Positions 1 through 9,109 of a stretch of 64,000 nucleotides of DNA are shown here, in pieces. Origin of the DNA: Lentihominibacter hominis (GTDB lineage: Bacteria; Bacillota; Clostridia; Peptostreptococcales; Anaerovoracaceae); assembly GCF_014385065.1 (NCBI RefSeq), contig NZ_JACRTA010000001.1, forward strand, positions 1 through 64,000, read 5' to 3'. Positions within the stretch are counted from its first letter, which is position 1, and every line of letters starts with the position of its first letter. The translations under genes were made by a program, and so were the position numbers. The notes under the pieces were generated by a model, which was given only the letters and a program-made list of their open reading frames with translations, made no database searches and was not told the origin of the DNA.

Positions 1-22
1 CTCGCTCTTGGCGAGCTTTTTT

Positions 23-51
23 AGTATATCGCATGTCACCGCTTTTGTCAA
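23..51 (-). promoter_or_regulatory. Promoter proximal to an out-of-window rRNA-type operon
   Basis: Read on the minus strand there is a perfect -35 TTGACA (46-51), a 17-base spacer and -10 TATACT (23-28). An A-rich stretch lies upstream, like an UP element. Transcription leaves the window to the left. The downstream leader begins with a CTCGC/GCGAG hairpin (1-15). The near-consensus strength and tandem arrangement resemble Clostridial rRNA operon promoters; that an rRNA operon follows is inference, since it lies outside the window. Confidence 0.7.
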
Positions 52-118
52 CAACTTTTTCCAACTTTTTTTCGTCGTTATTTTCCGTTGTTTTCCTCTC
101 TGCCGTGACAGCTTGTTT

Positions 119-147
119 AGTATATCTTATGTTAAATGTTTTGTCAA
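119..147 (-). promoter_or_regulatory. Upstream tandem promoter of the same rRNA-type operon
   Basis: On the minus strand there is TTGACA (142-147), a 17-base spacer and TATACT (119-124). It is spaced 96 bases from the proximal promoter and is part of an imperfect duplication of the same block, with the same AAAAAAGTTG-like upstream tract. This is the layout of P1/P2 rRNA promoters in Firmicutes. Confidence 0.7.
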
Positions 148-338
148 CAATTTTATTCAACTTTTTTCATCGTTTTTCGACGGTTCTTTTAAAGCCTTGC
201 AATTACTTGTTTCTATTGACAATTTCTTATTTAAATTTGTCCCTCAAAGTCTTTTTTAAAGTAACATTTTCTTTTTTAATAAGTATAACAATATTTAAAT
301 TGCGAATAATAATTAATATTTATCAGGAGGTGAATATT

Positions 339-1043
339 TTGACTATAGTTCTTATAAGAACAGTTCTATTATATTTGATAGTTTTGTTTGTGATACGTAT
401 TATGGGAAAGGCTGAGCTTTCAAAGATGTCTCCCTTTCAGCTCATAGTTGTATTTATGATAGCTGAACTGGCTTCTATTCCGATAGAATCTCCGGACGTA
501 TCTATGATAACAGGTGTGGCGGCCATCTTCACACTGCTCTTTCTGCAAGTTCTTATTTCTTTTCTTTCTCTTAAAAGCGAGAAGTTCAAAAACTTTTTCA
601 GCGGAAAACCGAGTGTATTAATAGAAGACGGAGAGATAAACAGGAAAGAACTGAAAGCCTTAAGGATTACAATAAATGATCTTATGGAGCAGCTACGTAT
701 AGGCGGCTCGCCTTCTATATCAGATGTGGATTTTGCTGTAATGGAATCTAATGGAGATCTCTCTATAATACCGAAGAGTGATAAGCAACCTTTAACACCT
801 GAAGATATGTCTATAGAAAAGAAAAAGCAGATAATGCCTGTGGTCTTTATTTCAGACGGGATAATTTACAGTAAGAATGTGGAAAAATCAGGTTGGAGTA
901 TCAAACAACTTAAAGACGAGCTCATCAAACTGGGAATTTCGGATTATACCCAAGTCTTTCTTGCATTTTGTGATGGTCAGTCAAAGCTTCATGTGTTTAC
1001 TTCCGGGAAAAATCAGAAAAAAGCTTCGGAGGTGATTATATGA
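339..1043 (+). CDS. DUF421 (YetF/YcaP family) membrane protein
   Basis: A 234-residue protein. An N-terminal set of about three hydrophobic membrane segments (residues 1-85) is followed by a soluble DUF421 domain containing the family-type segment KPSVLIEDGEI and, near residue 123, LMEQLRIGG. The function of the family is not settled. The start chosen is TTG at 339, because a strong AGGAGGTGA site lies 6-14 bases upstream; the open frame continues upstream to base 33, but that stretch is the rRNA promoter region and has no start with a ribosome site. The stop overlaps the next gene by 4 bases, so the two are cotranslated. Confidence 0.85.
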   Translation: MTIVLIRTVLLYLIVLFVIRIMGKAELSKMSPFQLIVVFMIAELASIPIESPDVSMITGVAAIFTLLFLQVLISFLSLKSEKFKNFFSGKPSVLIEDGEINRKELKALRITINDLMEQLRIGGSPSISDVDFAVMESNGDLSIIPKSDKQPLTPEDMSIEKKKQIMPVVFISDGIIYSKNVEKSGWSIKQLKDELIKLGISDYTQVFLAFCDGQSKLHVFTSGKNQKKASEVII

Positions 1044-1423
1044 GAGATCTTATTATTTCTATAATATGCATGCTTATACTGATCATACCCTGGGGTATAT
1101 ACGATAAATACGCAGCGAAGACTGTCGATAATTACAAATCAATCATCAGTGAAGAAATTCTCCCTGCTATTGAATCTAACGACTGGGAAACTGCTGAAAA
1201 ACGTTTTGATTTTATTGCAAAGGATTGGGACAGATATAAGAAGCTTTCTGCATTTTTTATAGACACCGAATCTGTAAACGAAGTAGATAGTTATGTTTCT
1301 AAAGCATACTATTATATAAAACTTAAAGATGCGGGAAATGCTGCTGCCGAATCTGCATTTCTTCAATATCGTTTCGATTTTCTGCATGAAAACGAAATGC
1401 CTAATATGGGCAATCTCTTTTAA
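1040..1423 (+). CDS. DUF4363 family protein
   Basis: A 127-residue protein with a single N-terminal hydrophobic segment (about residues 4-20), then a helical soluble domain with a repeated W/D-rich pattern (NDWETAEK, KDWDRYKK). This matches the DUF4363 family, whose members commonly lie directly behind a DUF421 gene in Clostridia. It overlaps the DUF421 gene by 4 bases (ATGA), preceded by GGAGGTG. It is probably an extracytoplasmic partner of the DUF421 protein; its molecular role is unknown. Confidence 0.8.
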   Translation: MRDLIISIICMLILIIPWGIYDKYAAKTVDNYKSIISEEILPAIESNDWETAEKRFDFIAKDWDRYKKLSAFFIDTESVNEVDSYVSKAYYYIKLKDAGNAAAESAFLQYRFDFLHENEMPNMGNLF

Positions 1424-1430
1424 AAATTAA

Positions 1431-1459
1431 TTGTATATTATGCTGTTATATGCTATACT
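1431..1459 (+). promoter_or_regulatory. Promoter of the folT riboswitch transcript
   Basis: TTGTAT (1431-1436), a 17-base spacer and TATACT (1454-1459). The expected start of transcription near 1466 falls just before the aptamer, which supports the call. Confidence 0.6.
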
Positions 1460-1467
1460 TTTTTTTG

Positions 1468-1562
1468 CGTAGAGTAGGTATTGTGCGTAAAGTGTCATAA
1501 GATGGGATGTTGCTTATGAACGAAAGCTTTGCTGCGGTGCAATATCGCGTCCGCTACTACAC
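1468..1562 (+). ncRNA. THF (tetrahydrofolate) riboswitch aptamer
   Basis: The segment carries the conserved THF-aptamer landmarks in order: GAGTAG, GTGCGTAAAGTGT, GGGATGT, GCGGTGCAAT, and GTCCGCTACTAC closing P1 against GTAG at 1469. It lies directly before folT, the usual regulon of this class. CTACAC (1557-1562) is complementary to GTGTAG (1596-1601) in the following hairpin, so P1 and the expression platform can exclude each other. Confidence 0.88.
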
Positions 1563-1587
1563 CAAGGAATTTAGTGAAAACTTCTAT

Positions 1588-1636
1588 ACTCTTTAGTGTA
1601 GTTAATTCTACGACTATTGAGGAAAGGAGTTTTTTT
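1588..1636 (+). promoter_or_regulatory. Riboswitch expression platform: hairpin covering the folT ribosome site
   Basis: ACTCTTT (1588-1594) pairs with AAAGGAGT (1623-1630), and AGTGTAG (1595-1601) pairs with CTACGACT (1608-1615, one bulged base). Six T follow. The 3' arm contains the Shine-Dalgarno of folT, so the hairpin could act as a terminator, by occluding the ribosome site, or both. Confidence 0.6.
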
Positions 1637-1637
1637 A

Positions 1638-2159
1638 ATGGAAAATAAGTCTAATACTATGAGACTTGTGATCATGGCTTTTCTTATCGCGCTGGAAGTA
1701 ATACTGACAAGATTCTGTTCAATCAATACACCCATATTGAGAATAGGCTTCGGATTCCTTCCGGTTGCCATGATGGGTATAATGTTCGGACCATTGTGGA
1801 CTGCTGTCGGATATGCCGTAGGCGACCTTCTGGGAATGATGATCTTCCCTACAGGAGCTTACTTCCCCGGTTTCACCCTGACAGCTTTTATTACCGGATT
1901 AATTTTCGGATTATTTCTTCACGGTAAAGAGATCACATGGAAGACTGTACTGCCTGCCAGCCTGATCATAATTTTAGGTCTCAATCTGTTGCTTGATACA
2001 GTATGGCTGTCTATACTCATGGGCGATGGATTTATAGCGTTGCTTCCCACAAGAATATTGAAATGTGTGGTTATGCTTCCTATCCATCTGCTGCTAATAC
2101 CACTTGTGTGGAACCGTATACTTTCAAGACTTCCGTTTATGAAAAGCTGGGCAGCTTAA
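1638..2159 (+). CDS. folT: Folate ECF transporter S component
   Basis: A 173-residue integral membrane protein with six hydrophobic segments, the size of an ECF S component. The segments NTPILRIGFGFLPVAMMGIMFGP and GDLLGMMIFPTGAYFPGFT-like text near residues 35-80 fit the FolT branch. It captures folates and works with the shared EcfA/EcfA'/EcfT module, which is not in this window. The assignment is reinforced by the upstream THF riboswitch. The ATG at 1638 is chosen for the GAAAGGAGT site 7 bases upstream. It is monocistronic, ending in the terminator at 2173. Confidence 0.88.
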   Translation: MENKSNTMRLVIMAFLIALEVILTRFCSINTPILRIGFGFLPVAMMGIMFGPLWTAVGYAVGDLLGMMIFPTGAYFPGFTLTAFITGLIFGLFLHGKEITWKTVLPASLIIILGLNLLLDTVWLSILMGDGFIALLPTRILKCVVMLPIHLLLIPLVWNRILSRLPFMKSWAA

Positions 2160-2172
2160 AACGTGTTGTTAA

Positions 2173-2215
2173 AAAAAATGCGCTTAAAATTTGGATAGCT
2201 TAAGCGCATTTTTTT
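2173..2215 (+). terminator. Terminator of folT
   Basis: AAAATGCGCTTA pairs with TAAGCGCATTTT across a short loop, followed by a run of T. It is placed 15 bases after the folT stop. Confidence 0.85.
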
Positions 2216-2219
2216 CAAA

Positions 2220-2426
2220 TTATTTTTCTGACATTTTATTTTTATTCGCCAAATCTACTAATTGATCATACATTTGCTGCAGTCTTTAATACCATTCCTT
2301 TAAATTATAATTTCCTTCACATTTCTCTTTCAGAATATAACGCCTTATCTTTTTTTACAGTAGTTTGGTGGCACAAATACCTATAGTATTAAAGGCAGAT
2401 TCTTTATTGTCACTTATTTTAATCAT
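2220..2426 (-). pseudogene. Decayed small gene with two in-frame TAA stops
   Basis: On the minus strand an ATG at 2426, preceded by a GAGGGGGG ribosome site, opens a 69-codon frame. It is interrupted at codons 24 and 46 by TAA and ends at a third TAA (2220). The pieces read like one continuous protein (KKIRRYILKEKCEGNYNLKEWY and then RLQQMYDQLVDLANKN): charged, helical and with normal composition. Both internal stops would be CAA (Gln) with a single C-to-T change. I do not recognise the family. A 23-residue peptide from the first segment alone is also possible. Confidence 0.5.
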
Positions 2427-2470
2427 GATCTTTACCCCCCCTCAAAAAAAGAAAATCTTACATAATAAAT

Positions 2471-2500
2471 GAACGGCCGAATCATAAAATTCAGCCGTTC
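2471..2500 (-). terminator. Probable terminator after tRNA-Pro
   Basis: GAACGGC and GCCGTTC arms (2471-2477, 2494-2500), extended by an AT-rich stem, lie a few bases beyond the tRNA 3' end on the minus strand. The tail is only moderately T-rich. Confidence 0.5.
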
Positions 2501-2504
2501 TTAC

Positions 2505-2581
2505 TGGTCGGGATGACAGGATTCGAACCTGCGGCCTTTGCGTCCCGAACGCAACGCTCTACCAAGCTGAGCCACATCCCG
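2505..2581 (-). tRNA. tRNA-Pro (anticodon CGG)
   Basis: A complete 77-base cloverleaf. The acceptor arm CGGGATG/CATCCCG is followed by A and an encoded CCA (2505-2507). The D arm is GCTC...GAGC, the anticodon loop TTCGGGA gives CGG (codon CCG), and the T arm has GGTTCGAATCC. It lies 59 bases beyond the ribF stop on the same strand and may be cotranscribed with that operon. Confidence 0.95.
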
Positions 2582-2640
2582 TCTTACATAATATATTATA
2601 TTACTTTATTTTAAAATTTCCAGTATTTTTTTGCAGCAAC

Positions 2641-3576
2641 TTATAAAGAACCTTTCTCACGGTGATAAGCTTTAGCCATAATACAATCGCTTTCAATTTG
2701 TTTGCTTAACTCTTCAATACCCGAAAATTTACGTTCTTCTCTTGTACGCTTTATAAATTCTACACGTATTTGCTTACCATAAAGCTCTCTATCAAAATTA
2801 AATATATGAGTCTCAATATTTTTATTATATATTCCTACTGTAGGTTTTACGCCAACATTTGTAACACTGGGATATTTTACACCATTATATGTGCAATATG
2901 TTATATACACACCATTAGGTGGAGTTGCCATAGTTTCATCTATCATTATGTTTGATGTAGGAAAACCTATCGTCCTTCCAAGCTTATTTCCCACAACTAC
3001 TTCCCCCCCTATGGAATACATTCTGCCCATGAATTTCATACATCTTTCCATATCGCCTTCAGCTATCAAATTTCTTATATACGTACTGCTTACTATGATA
3101 TTATCTATCTTATACGGTTCCTGTACGTGGATGCCAAAACCATGCTTCAGACCTTCATGCATCAGCACTTCGGGAGTTCCCTTTGCTTTATATCCGAAAC
3201 TGTAATTAAAGCCACAGTAAGCTTCTCTTATCTTAAATTTATCCACAAGTATATCTTTTATAAAGTCTTCCGGAGACATAGTTAATATATCATTTGTAAA
3301 TGGTATATTAAACATGTAATCTATACCCATAGTTTCGATTATTTTGGCTTTTTCCTCTGCATACAGTATATTCTTTACCGCAGGCAAATTCTTAAGTAAT
3401 GTTCTTGTATGATTGGAAAATGTAAACACAGCACTTTTGAGTCCCATATCCTGTGCGCTTCTGACAGTTCTCTCTATTATTTGCTGATGTCCTTTATGAA
3501 CACCATCAAAATTTCCTAAAGCTACAACGGTAGGTTGTATACCGTTCACTTCCTCCAGTGAATTGAAAATTTTCAT
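2641..3576 (-). CDS. ribF: Bifunctional riboflavin kinase / FAD synthetase
   Basis: A 311-residue protein of normal length. It phosphorylates riboflavin to FMN and adenylylates FMN to FAD. The N-terminal nucleotidyltransferase domain carries GNFDGVHKGH (residues 21-30) and SSTYIR (163-168). The C-terminal flavokinase domain starts near 185 with GRTIGFPTSNI (200-210). It is the last protein gene of the rimP-ribF block, 18 bases after truB. The truB-ribF adjacency is conserved in Firmicutes. Confidence 0.95.
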   Translation of the reverse strand: MKIFNSLEEVNGIQPTVVALGNFDGVHKGHQQIIERTVRSAQDMGLKSAVFTFSNHTRTLLKNLPAVKNILYAEEKAKIIETMGIDYMFNIPFTNDILTMSPEDFIKDILVDKFKIREAYCGFNYSFGYKAKGTPEVLMHEGLKHGFGIHVQEPYKIDNIIVSSTYIRNLIAEGDMERCMKFMGRMYSIGGEVVVGNKLGRTIGFPTSNIMIDETMATPPNGVYITYCTYNGVKYPSVTNVGVKPTVGIYNKNIETHIFNFDRELYGKQIRVEFIKRTREERKFSGIEELSKQIESDCIMAKAYHREKGSL

Positions 3577-3594
3577 ATAATATCGCCTCTCAAA

Positions 3595-4545
3595 TCATAC
3601 CGCAGCAAATATCTTATCAGCTTTCAGAGCATTCTCTCTCTCACTGTAATACCCTATCCCCAAAAAGCATCCTGTTTCTGCTTCATAAACACGGTATATG
3701 CTGCTGTATCTTCTTCCTCTGCTGTTATACTTTTTGTAATTGTCCTTTTCCGGTTCTTTAGTCACTTTTACCTGTTTCCATCTAATGCTGTTTCCTCTGC
3801 AAAAATATCTTGCTCGATCCCGGCTCATTTCCGCTCTGCCTAAGTGAACAAGAGGAAAATCAATTTCCAGAAGTCTACTTTCTATATCAGAACACTCAAG
3901 CTCCTTAAGTTCATCAGGTGATGTGGCTCCTTTCAATGTAAACACACCACTTGACGTTCTGTACAGGGATTGCATAACGCCTCCGCAGCCGAGGGCTTCT
4001 CCCAGACCACTGCATATACTTCTTATGTATGTTCCTTTGGAGCATGTCACATCAAACATTATATTTTTCTTGTCAATATCTATATCTATAATATCCAGCT
4101 TACTTATATGCACATTCCTTGGTTTTGCCTCTATATCCTGACCATCCCTTGCATATTCATAAAGCCTTCTTCCGTTAACTCTTACTGCAGAATATTTCGG
4201 AGGTATCTGACTTATCTGCCCCCGAAACAGCTCTATTTTCTTAAGTATGTCCGAAATCTCTATATTTTCGGTATTTCTTGTCTCCACAACTTCTCCCCAG
4301 ATATCCTGAGTATCAGTCACAATCCCTAATTTCGCTGTACATCTGTATGTTTTATAATCAAGATCAAGATATTCCATGATCTTGGTCGCTTTGCCAATGA
4401 AAATAGGAAGAAGTCCTTCTGCCATGGGATCAAGAGTACCCCCATGGCCAACCTTTTTCACACCTGTGACTCTGCGACATACAGCAACACAATCGTGCGA
4501 AGTCCAGTTTTGAGGTTTATTTAAAATCAGTATACCATCTTTCAT
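3595..4545 (-). CDS. truB: tRNA pseudouridine(55) synthase
   Basis: A 316-residue enzyme that isomerises U55 of tRNA T loops to pseudouridine. The catalytic motif GHGGTLDP is at 33-40 (Asp39), KGTYIRS is in the middle, and the N-terminal KPQNWTSHD matches the family. The C-terminal part after about residue 230 is charged (RGRRYSSIYRVYE) and looks like a divergent TruB C-terminal domain. It abuts nrnA with no intergenic base, indicating one transcript. Confidence 0.95.
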   Translation of the reverse strand: MKDGILILNKPQNWTSHDCVAVCRRVTGVKKVGHGGTLDPMAEGLLPIFIGKATKIMEYLDLDYKTYRCTAKLGIVTDTQDIWGEVVETRNTENIEISDILKKIELFRGQISQIPPKYSAVRVNGRRLYEYARDGQDIEAKPRNVHISKLDIIDIDIDKKNIMFDVTCSKGTYIRSICSGLGEALGCGGVMQSLYRTSSGVFTLKGATSPDELKELECSDIESRLLEIDFPLVHLGRAEMSRDRARYFCRGNSIRWKQVKVTKEPEKDNYKKYNSRGRRYSSIYRVYEAETGCFLGIGYYSERENALKADKIFAAV

Positions 4546-5514
4546 CTAATTCTCCCAATAATTACTCAACTCTTGTTTTATCAGATCAACTGCTTTCTCC
4601 ATCGGTATATCAAGTGTGCATCCGGCAGCTTTAATATGCCCCCCTCCTCCGAATTTAACGGCAATCTTATCTACATTACCGTAAGATTTTGCTCGCATAC
4701 TGACCTTCACTGATCCGTTCTTCTCCTTAAGAAAAGCAGCAAATTCTACTCCTTCAATATTTTTCAATGTGTCTACAATTCCTTCGCAATCTTCTAAAAC
4801 AGCATCATACCGATTAAGCATATCCTGTGTCACATAGGAAACAGACACCTTTCCTCCGGCAGCCAGCTGCATATTGCTCAATATTTCACTTTCAAGTTTT
4901 ATCCTCTTGTAGCTCATATTATTGTAAAGATTTACTATTATCTTTACATGATCTATTCCTCTCTCAAACAGCTTCGCCGCTATGAGGTGCGTTTCTGATG
5001 TTGTATTAGAGTGTTGAAAACTACCGGTATCAGTACTTATCCCTATATAAAGAGATTCTGCTATAAGTTTGTCTATCACAATATTCATCTCTGTGAGAAG
5101 TTTGTAGATTATCTGAGCTGTTGCCGCTTCATCTCCGTCTATATAATAATAATCTCCAAAGCTTCCGGAAGTTATATGGTGATCTATGCACAGTTTAAGT
5201 CTGCCTTCGTTAAATTTATCTGCTCTCTCACGGAAACGGCTGTCTTCACTGCAATCTATACAGATACATATATCAGGATTCTGTATTATGCCCCTATCTT
5301 GTGTACAAAACTCCGTATCCATAAAACTTAAATATTTAGGAACCGGTTCATCAAGAAGTATCCATGCTGTTTTCCCTTCAGACCTCATGGCGCGGCAGAG
5401 TGCCGCGCATGACCCTATTGCATCTCCATCAGGACTCACATGAGGGAATATCAATATAGTTTCTGCTTCCCTAAGAATAGCTCCCATCTCATTCAGTGAA
5501 GTATTGCTTATCAT
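4546..5514 (-). CDS. nrnA: DHH/DHHA1 phosphoesterase, NrnA-type (oligoribonuclease / pAp phosphatase)
   Basis: A 322-residue protein. The N-terminal DHH domain has HVSPDGDAIGS (25-35), the second metal motif IDCSED (86-91) and DHH at 111-113. The C-terminal DHHA1 domain has GGGGHIKAAG near 289-298. The family degrades nano-RNA and 3'-phosphoadenosine 5'-phosphate. It sits between rbfA and truB, the common position in Clostridia. All expected metal ligands are visible. Confidence 0.88.
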   Translation of the reverse strand: MISNTSLNEMGAILREAETILIFPHVSPDGDAIGSCAALCRAMRSEGKTAWILLDEPVPKYLSFMDTEFCTQDRGIIQNPDICICIDCSEDSRFRERADKFNEGRLKLCIDHHITSGSFGDYYYIDGDEAATAQIIYKLLTEMNIVIDKLIAESLYIGISTDTGSFQHSNTTSETHLIAAKLFERGIDHVKIIVNLYNNMSYKRIKLESEILSNMQLAAGGKVSVSYVTQDMLNRYDAVLEDCEGIVDTLKNIEGVEFAAFLKEKNGSVKVSMRAKSYGNVDKIAVKFGGGGHIKAAGCTLDIPMEKAVDLIKQELSNYWEN

Positions 5515-5516
5515 AA

Positions 5517-5912
5517 TTATTCTTCTCCATCATCACTGCTATGATCTATATCCAGATCATCTATTATCTTAGATATATGTCTTCCGTATTCCATGGACCT
5601 GTCTATTTTAAATACAAGTTCCGGCACATGCCGCAGCTTTACCTGATGACCTATCTCTCTTCTTATGAAGCCTTTGGCATTATTAAAAGCCTCAATAATT
5701 TCGCTCTGCTGCTCTGCTGCTGTTTCCGTGCTTGGATCTGTTCCCAGGACAGACAGATATACAGTAGCGTAGCTGCCGTCACTTGTCACTTCTACTGCGG
5801 TTATACTTATCATTGCCGACAGACGCGGATCTTTAAGATCTTTTAAAAGCATTCCGCTTACGATCTTTTTTATTTCCTCGCCCAGCCTTCCCTGTCTATG
5901 TCCTTTTCCCAT
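5517..5912 (-). CDS. rbfA: 30S ribosome-binding factor A
   Basis: A 131-residue KH-fold protein for late 30S subunit maturation and 16S rRNA 5' end processing. Family text is seen in RQGRLGEEIKKIVS near the start, LKDPRL near 26-31 and IRREIGHQVKLRHVPEL near 94-110. An acidic tail (DHSSDDGEE) follows. It starts 9 bases after infB and ends 2 bases before nrnA. Confidence 0.93.
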   Translation of the reverse strand: MGKGHRQGRLGEEIKKIVSGMLLKDLKDPRLSAMISITAVEVTSDGSYATVYLSVLGTDPSTETAAEQQSEIIEAFNNAKGFIRREIGHQVKLRHVPELVFKIDRSMEYGRHISKIIDDLDIDHSSDDGEE

Positions 5913-5921
5913 ATCAATTTC

Positions 5922-8783
5922 CTACTTTCTTTCGATTTCTTCCATAGTGAAGCACTCTATTACGTCGCCTTCCTTGATATCATTATAATTTTCTATACCT
6001 ATACCGCATTCGTACCCTTGAGCCACCTCTCTTGCATCATCCTTAAATCGTTTTAAAGATGAAATCTTACCCTCGTGGATAACTATGCCGTCTCTTACAA
6101 GACGTATCTGCTCATTACGAACAACTTTTCCGTCTGTAACATAAGCTCCCCCTACAATACCAACGCCGGGAACTTTGAAAGTATCCCTTATCTCTACTGT
6201 TCCCAAAATCACTTCCTTAAATTCAGGATCCAGCATACCCTTCATGGCATTTTCTACATCATCTATGATATCATAGATAACTCGGTAAGTTCTTATCTGT
6301 ATTCCTTCACGTTCAGCGATGGCACTCACAGCTGTACTTGGTCTCACATTGAATCCTATTATGATAGATCCTGATGTACCTGCCAACATTATATCTGATT
6401 CATTTACAGTACCGACGCCTGTATGAACAATCTTAACTCTTACTTTATCATTAGAGAGCTTTTCCAGTGATGACACTATCGCTCCTACAGAACCCTGAAC
6501 GTCTCCTTTTATAATAAGGTTAAGTTCTTTCACTTCACCTTCCTGTATCTGGCTGAACAATTCTTCCAATGTAGTACTTGAATTTCTGGCGAGCACCTCT
6601 TCTCTGAGCTTGAGCTGTCTGTTTTCAGCTATTTCCCTTGCCAGTCTGTCATCTTTAACCGCATTGAACACATCTCCTGCATGAGGTACTTCTGTAAGCC
6701 CCAGCACTTCCACTGCAGTGGCCGGTCCTGCCTGTCTTAATGTCTCACCCTTATGATTTGTCATACGCCTGATCTTACCCGAACATGTTCCGGCAACAAT
6801 ACTCATTCCGGCTTTCAGAGTACCATTGAGTACCAGAAGGCTTGCCACGGGACCTTTCGCCTTATCAAGACGCGCTTCCAAAACAGTTCCCAATGCCAGT
6901 CTGTTAGGATTAGCTTTAAGTTCCAAAACTTCTGACTGCAGCAATATCATTTCAAGAAGATTTACGATACCTTCTCCTGTCTTGGCCGATACAGGCACGC
7001 TTATTACGTCTCCTCCCCAGTCTTCTACAAGAACACCGTTATTAGCCAGATCGGATTTAACTACGTCAGGATTTGCTCCCGGTTTATCTATTTTATTTAT
7101 AGCTACTATCATAGGAACGCCCGCAGCTTTGGCATGACTTATAGATTCGAGTGTCTGAGGTTTAACGCTGTCATCAGCCGCAACTACCAGTACAGCGATA
7201 TCTGTAGCATGTGCGCCTCTCGCTCTCATTGCCGTAAAAGCTTCGTGTCCCGGAGTATCCAAGAACACAATTTTCTGTCCGTTTATCTCAACTTCCGAAG
7301 CACCTATATGCTGAGTAATGCCACCTGATTCCTGTGCTGTTACATTTGTCTTTCTGATAGCGTCCAGAAGTGAGGTTTTACCATGATCTACATGACCCAT
7401 TACGGTAATGATCGGAGCTCTTGGCTTCAGATCTTCTTCCTTATCTTCGAAGCTTTCTATCCCTTCTTCTTCTACTTCTTCTTTAACTTTTCCTATGGCC
7501 ACCTGAATTCCCATTTCTTCAGCTAAAAGAACTACAGTATCTTCATCCAGATTCTGATTTATATTTGCCATCACTCCCATCTTCATAAGAGTCATTATTA
7601 TCTGCGAAGCCGTGGTTTTAGTCTGTTCCGCAAATCCTGCAACCGTAATAGGAACATTTATCATTACTGTTCCCACAGGAAGTTCTACAACTTCCACCTC
7701 AGGTTCGGGAGCTGGTTTAGGTTTATTGTGTTTTTTGTTTCTCACCTGTTTTTCCAGAGATCGAGGCTGAGACTTCAGCGATTTTCTCACATTGCCGCCT
7801 CTCTCTAACTTAGAAAATTTATCATGCTCTTTATCTCTGTCTTTGTTCTTCTTTTTTGAACTGAGAGCGCCTGGTTTTGCTGCCAAAACTTCAACTCCAT
7901 CATCTTTTTTCGATGCTCCTCTCTGCTGAGGAGCTCTGTCCTGACGGTCCGGTCTGTCGTTTCTTCTATCCTGAGGTTTACCGCCTTTTCTCTCAAACGT
8001 TTTCTTATCTCCAGGCTTTCTATCAGTACGTTTTCTTCTGTCCTCTGTTTTTTGAGCAGCCTTCTTCTCAGCTTCACGCTTCTTTGCTTCCTTTCGCTCT
8101 GCTTCACGTTTAGCTGCAGCCTCCGCTTCTTCTCTTCTGACATCCTCTGCTTTCTTAATCACCTTAAGTCTTGTCTGTCTTCTCGGAGGTTCAGATCTCT
8201 TTGTTTCTGCTTTCTTAATCTCAGGTTTCTTTGCTTCCTGTTTACTCACAGAGGCAGTTTCCGAAACCGGTTTCATCTTTGAAATCTCAGAATTTTTTTC
8301 TTCAAATACCTTTTTATCTTCTGATTTCTTTTCAGCAGCTTTATCTGCAATATTTCCTGAAGTTCTTTCTTCAAACGCATCCTTAGATACTACTGGTTTT
8401 CCTTCAGGCGGTTTCATTCTGCCTTCAACTTCTTTTGATACGATAGGTTTTCCCATCGGCGGTTTTGCTGCAGTTGTTTTATTGGAGGATTTTGCAGTTG
8501 TTTTTGCTGACTTCTTTACTTCCGGCAACTTGATTTTGGCAGCTTTCACAGTCACTTTAGGTTCACCGTCTTTTTTGTCATTTTCAGATTTTTTAGTTCT
8601 CACTCTCACTACTTTAGTCTCAGTATGAGCTCCACTTTTCGTGATAGTATTTCTAACTGCTGTAGTGTCTATTTCCGACATATCATCATTTACGTCTGAC
8701 ACTGCTATTCCCATAGATTTGGCCTTCTCAAGTACTTCCTTACCGGTCAGACTCAATTCAGATGCCAACTCCTTTATTTTCAT
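5922..8783 (-). CDS. infB: Translation initiation factor IF-2
   Basis: A 953-residue GTPase delivering fMet-tRNA to the 30S subunit. Order: an IF2N domain (1-50); a very long Lys/Glu/Ala/Arg-rich linker (about 60-365) with a duplicated GKP(I/V)VSK motif; a second IF2N domain (about 370-430); a G domain with [12 protein letters not shown] (near 463-474), DTPGHE and NKID; then domains II-IV. ATG at 8783 is preferred over the in-frame GTG at 8789, because the AGGAGG ribosome site (8791-8796) lies about 8 bases from the ATG but only 1 from the GTG. Confidence 0.95.
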   Translation of the reverse strand: MKIKELASELSLTGKEVLEKAKSMGIAVSDVNDDMSEIDTTAVRNTITKSGAHTETKVVRVRTKKSENDKKDGEPKVTVKAAKIKLPEVKKSAKTTAKSSNKTTAAKPPMGKPIVSKEVEGRMKPPEGKPVVSKDAFEERTSGNIADKAAEKKSEDKKVFEEKNSEISKMKPVSETASVSKQEAKKPEIKKAETKRSEPPRRQTRLKVIKKAEDVRREEAEAAAKREAERKEAKKREAEKKAAQKTEDRRKRTDRKPGDKKTFERKGGKPQDRRNDRPDRQDRAPQQRGASKKDDGVEVLAAKPGALSSKKKNKDRDKEHDKFSKLERGGNVRKSLKSQPRSLEKQVRNKKHNKPKPAPEPEVEVVELPVGTVMINVPITVAGFAEQTKTTASQIIMTLMKMGVMANINQNLDEDTVVLLAEEMGIQVAIGKVKEEVEEEGIESFEDKEEDLKPRAPIITVMGHVDHGKTSLLDAIRKTNVTAQESGGITQHIGASEVEINGQKIVFLDTPGHEAFTAMRARGAHATDIAVLVVAADDSVKPQTLESISHAKAAGVPMIVAINKIDKPGANPDVVKSDLANNGVLVEDWGGDVISVPVSAKTGEGIVNLLEMILLQSEVLELKANPNRLALGTVLEARLDKAKGPVASLLVLNGTLKAGMSIVAGTCSGKIRRMTNHKGETLRQAGPATAVEVLGLTEVPHAGDVFNAVKDDRLAREIAENRQLKLREEVLARNSSTTLEELFSQIQEGEVKELNLIIKGDVQGSVGAIVSSLEKLSNDKVRVKIVHTGVGTVNESDIMLAGTSGSIIIGFNVRPSTAVSAIAEREGIQIRTYRVIYDIIDDVENAMKGMLDPEFKEVILGTVEIRDTFKVPGVGIVGGAYVTDGKVVRNEQIRLVRDGIVIHEGKISSLKRFKDDAREVAQGYECGIGIENYNDIKEGDVIECFTMEEIERK

Positions 8784-8797
8784 ACGCACTTCCTCCT

Positions 8798-9109
8798 TTA
8801 TTCTGATTCCCTGTTTATCTCATCCAAAATAACTTTCATAAAATTATCATCACACACGGCGAATACGCTTCTTCCTGATGTTCCCACAGCATGAGAGAGG
8901 TCGTCGCCTCTTCCATACTTAACATATCTAACACCGTGTTTTCTTATTTCCTTCATTATCTTTTTTTCGCTGTTCTCCGAGATATCTTCTGCCAGTATCA
9001 CAAGTTTTACCTTTCCTTTGGATATTCCGAAAATACAAGTATTTATCCCTGACATCAGATTTCCTGATTTTTTAGCAAATCCCAGATAACTATTTATTTT
9101 ACTTCGCAT
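8798..9109 (-). CDS. ylxQ: YlxQ, L7Ae-family RNA-binding protein
   Basis: A 103-residue L7Ae/L30e/S12e-fold protein, typically encoded between ylxR and infB. The text GFAKKSGNLMSGINTC and VKLVILAEDISENSEKK fits the kink-turn binding fold. The ATG at 9109 starts inside the end of ylxR (11-base overlap); the preceding AAGGAG within ylxR serves as ribosome site. In-frame extension upstream reads through ylxR coding sequence and is not used. Confidence 0.87.
   Translation of the reverse strand: MRSKINSYLGFAKKSGNLMSGINTCIFGISKGKVKLVILAEDISENSEKKIMKEIRKHGVRYVKYGRGDDLSHAVGTSGRSVFAVCDDNFMKVILDEINRESE

Noticed and set aside
33..338. Upstream extension of the DUF421 open frame
   Set aside because: No ribosome site there; the stretch is occupied by minus-strand rRNA-type promoters and is unusually T-rich. 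The TTG at 339 with AGGAGGTGA is the better start.
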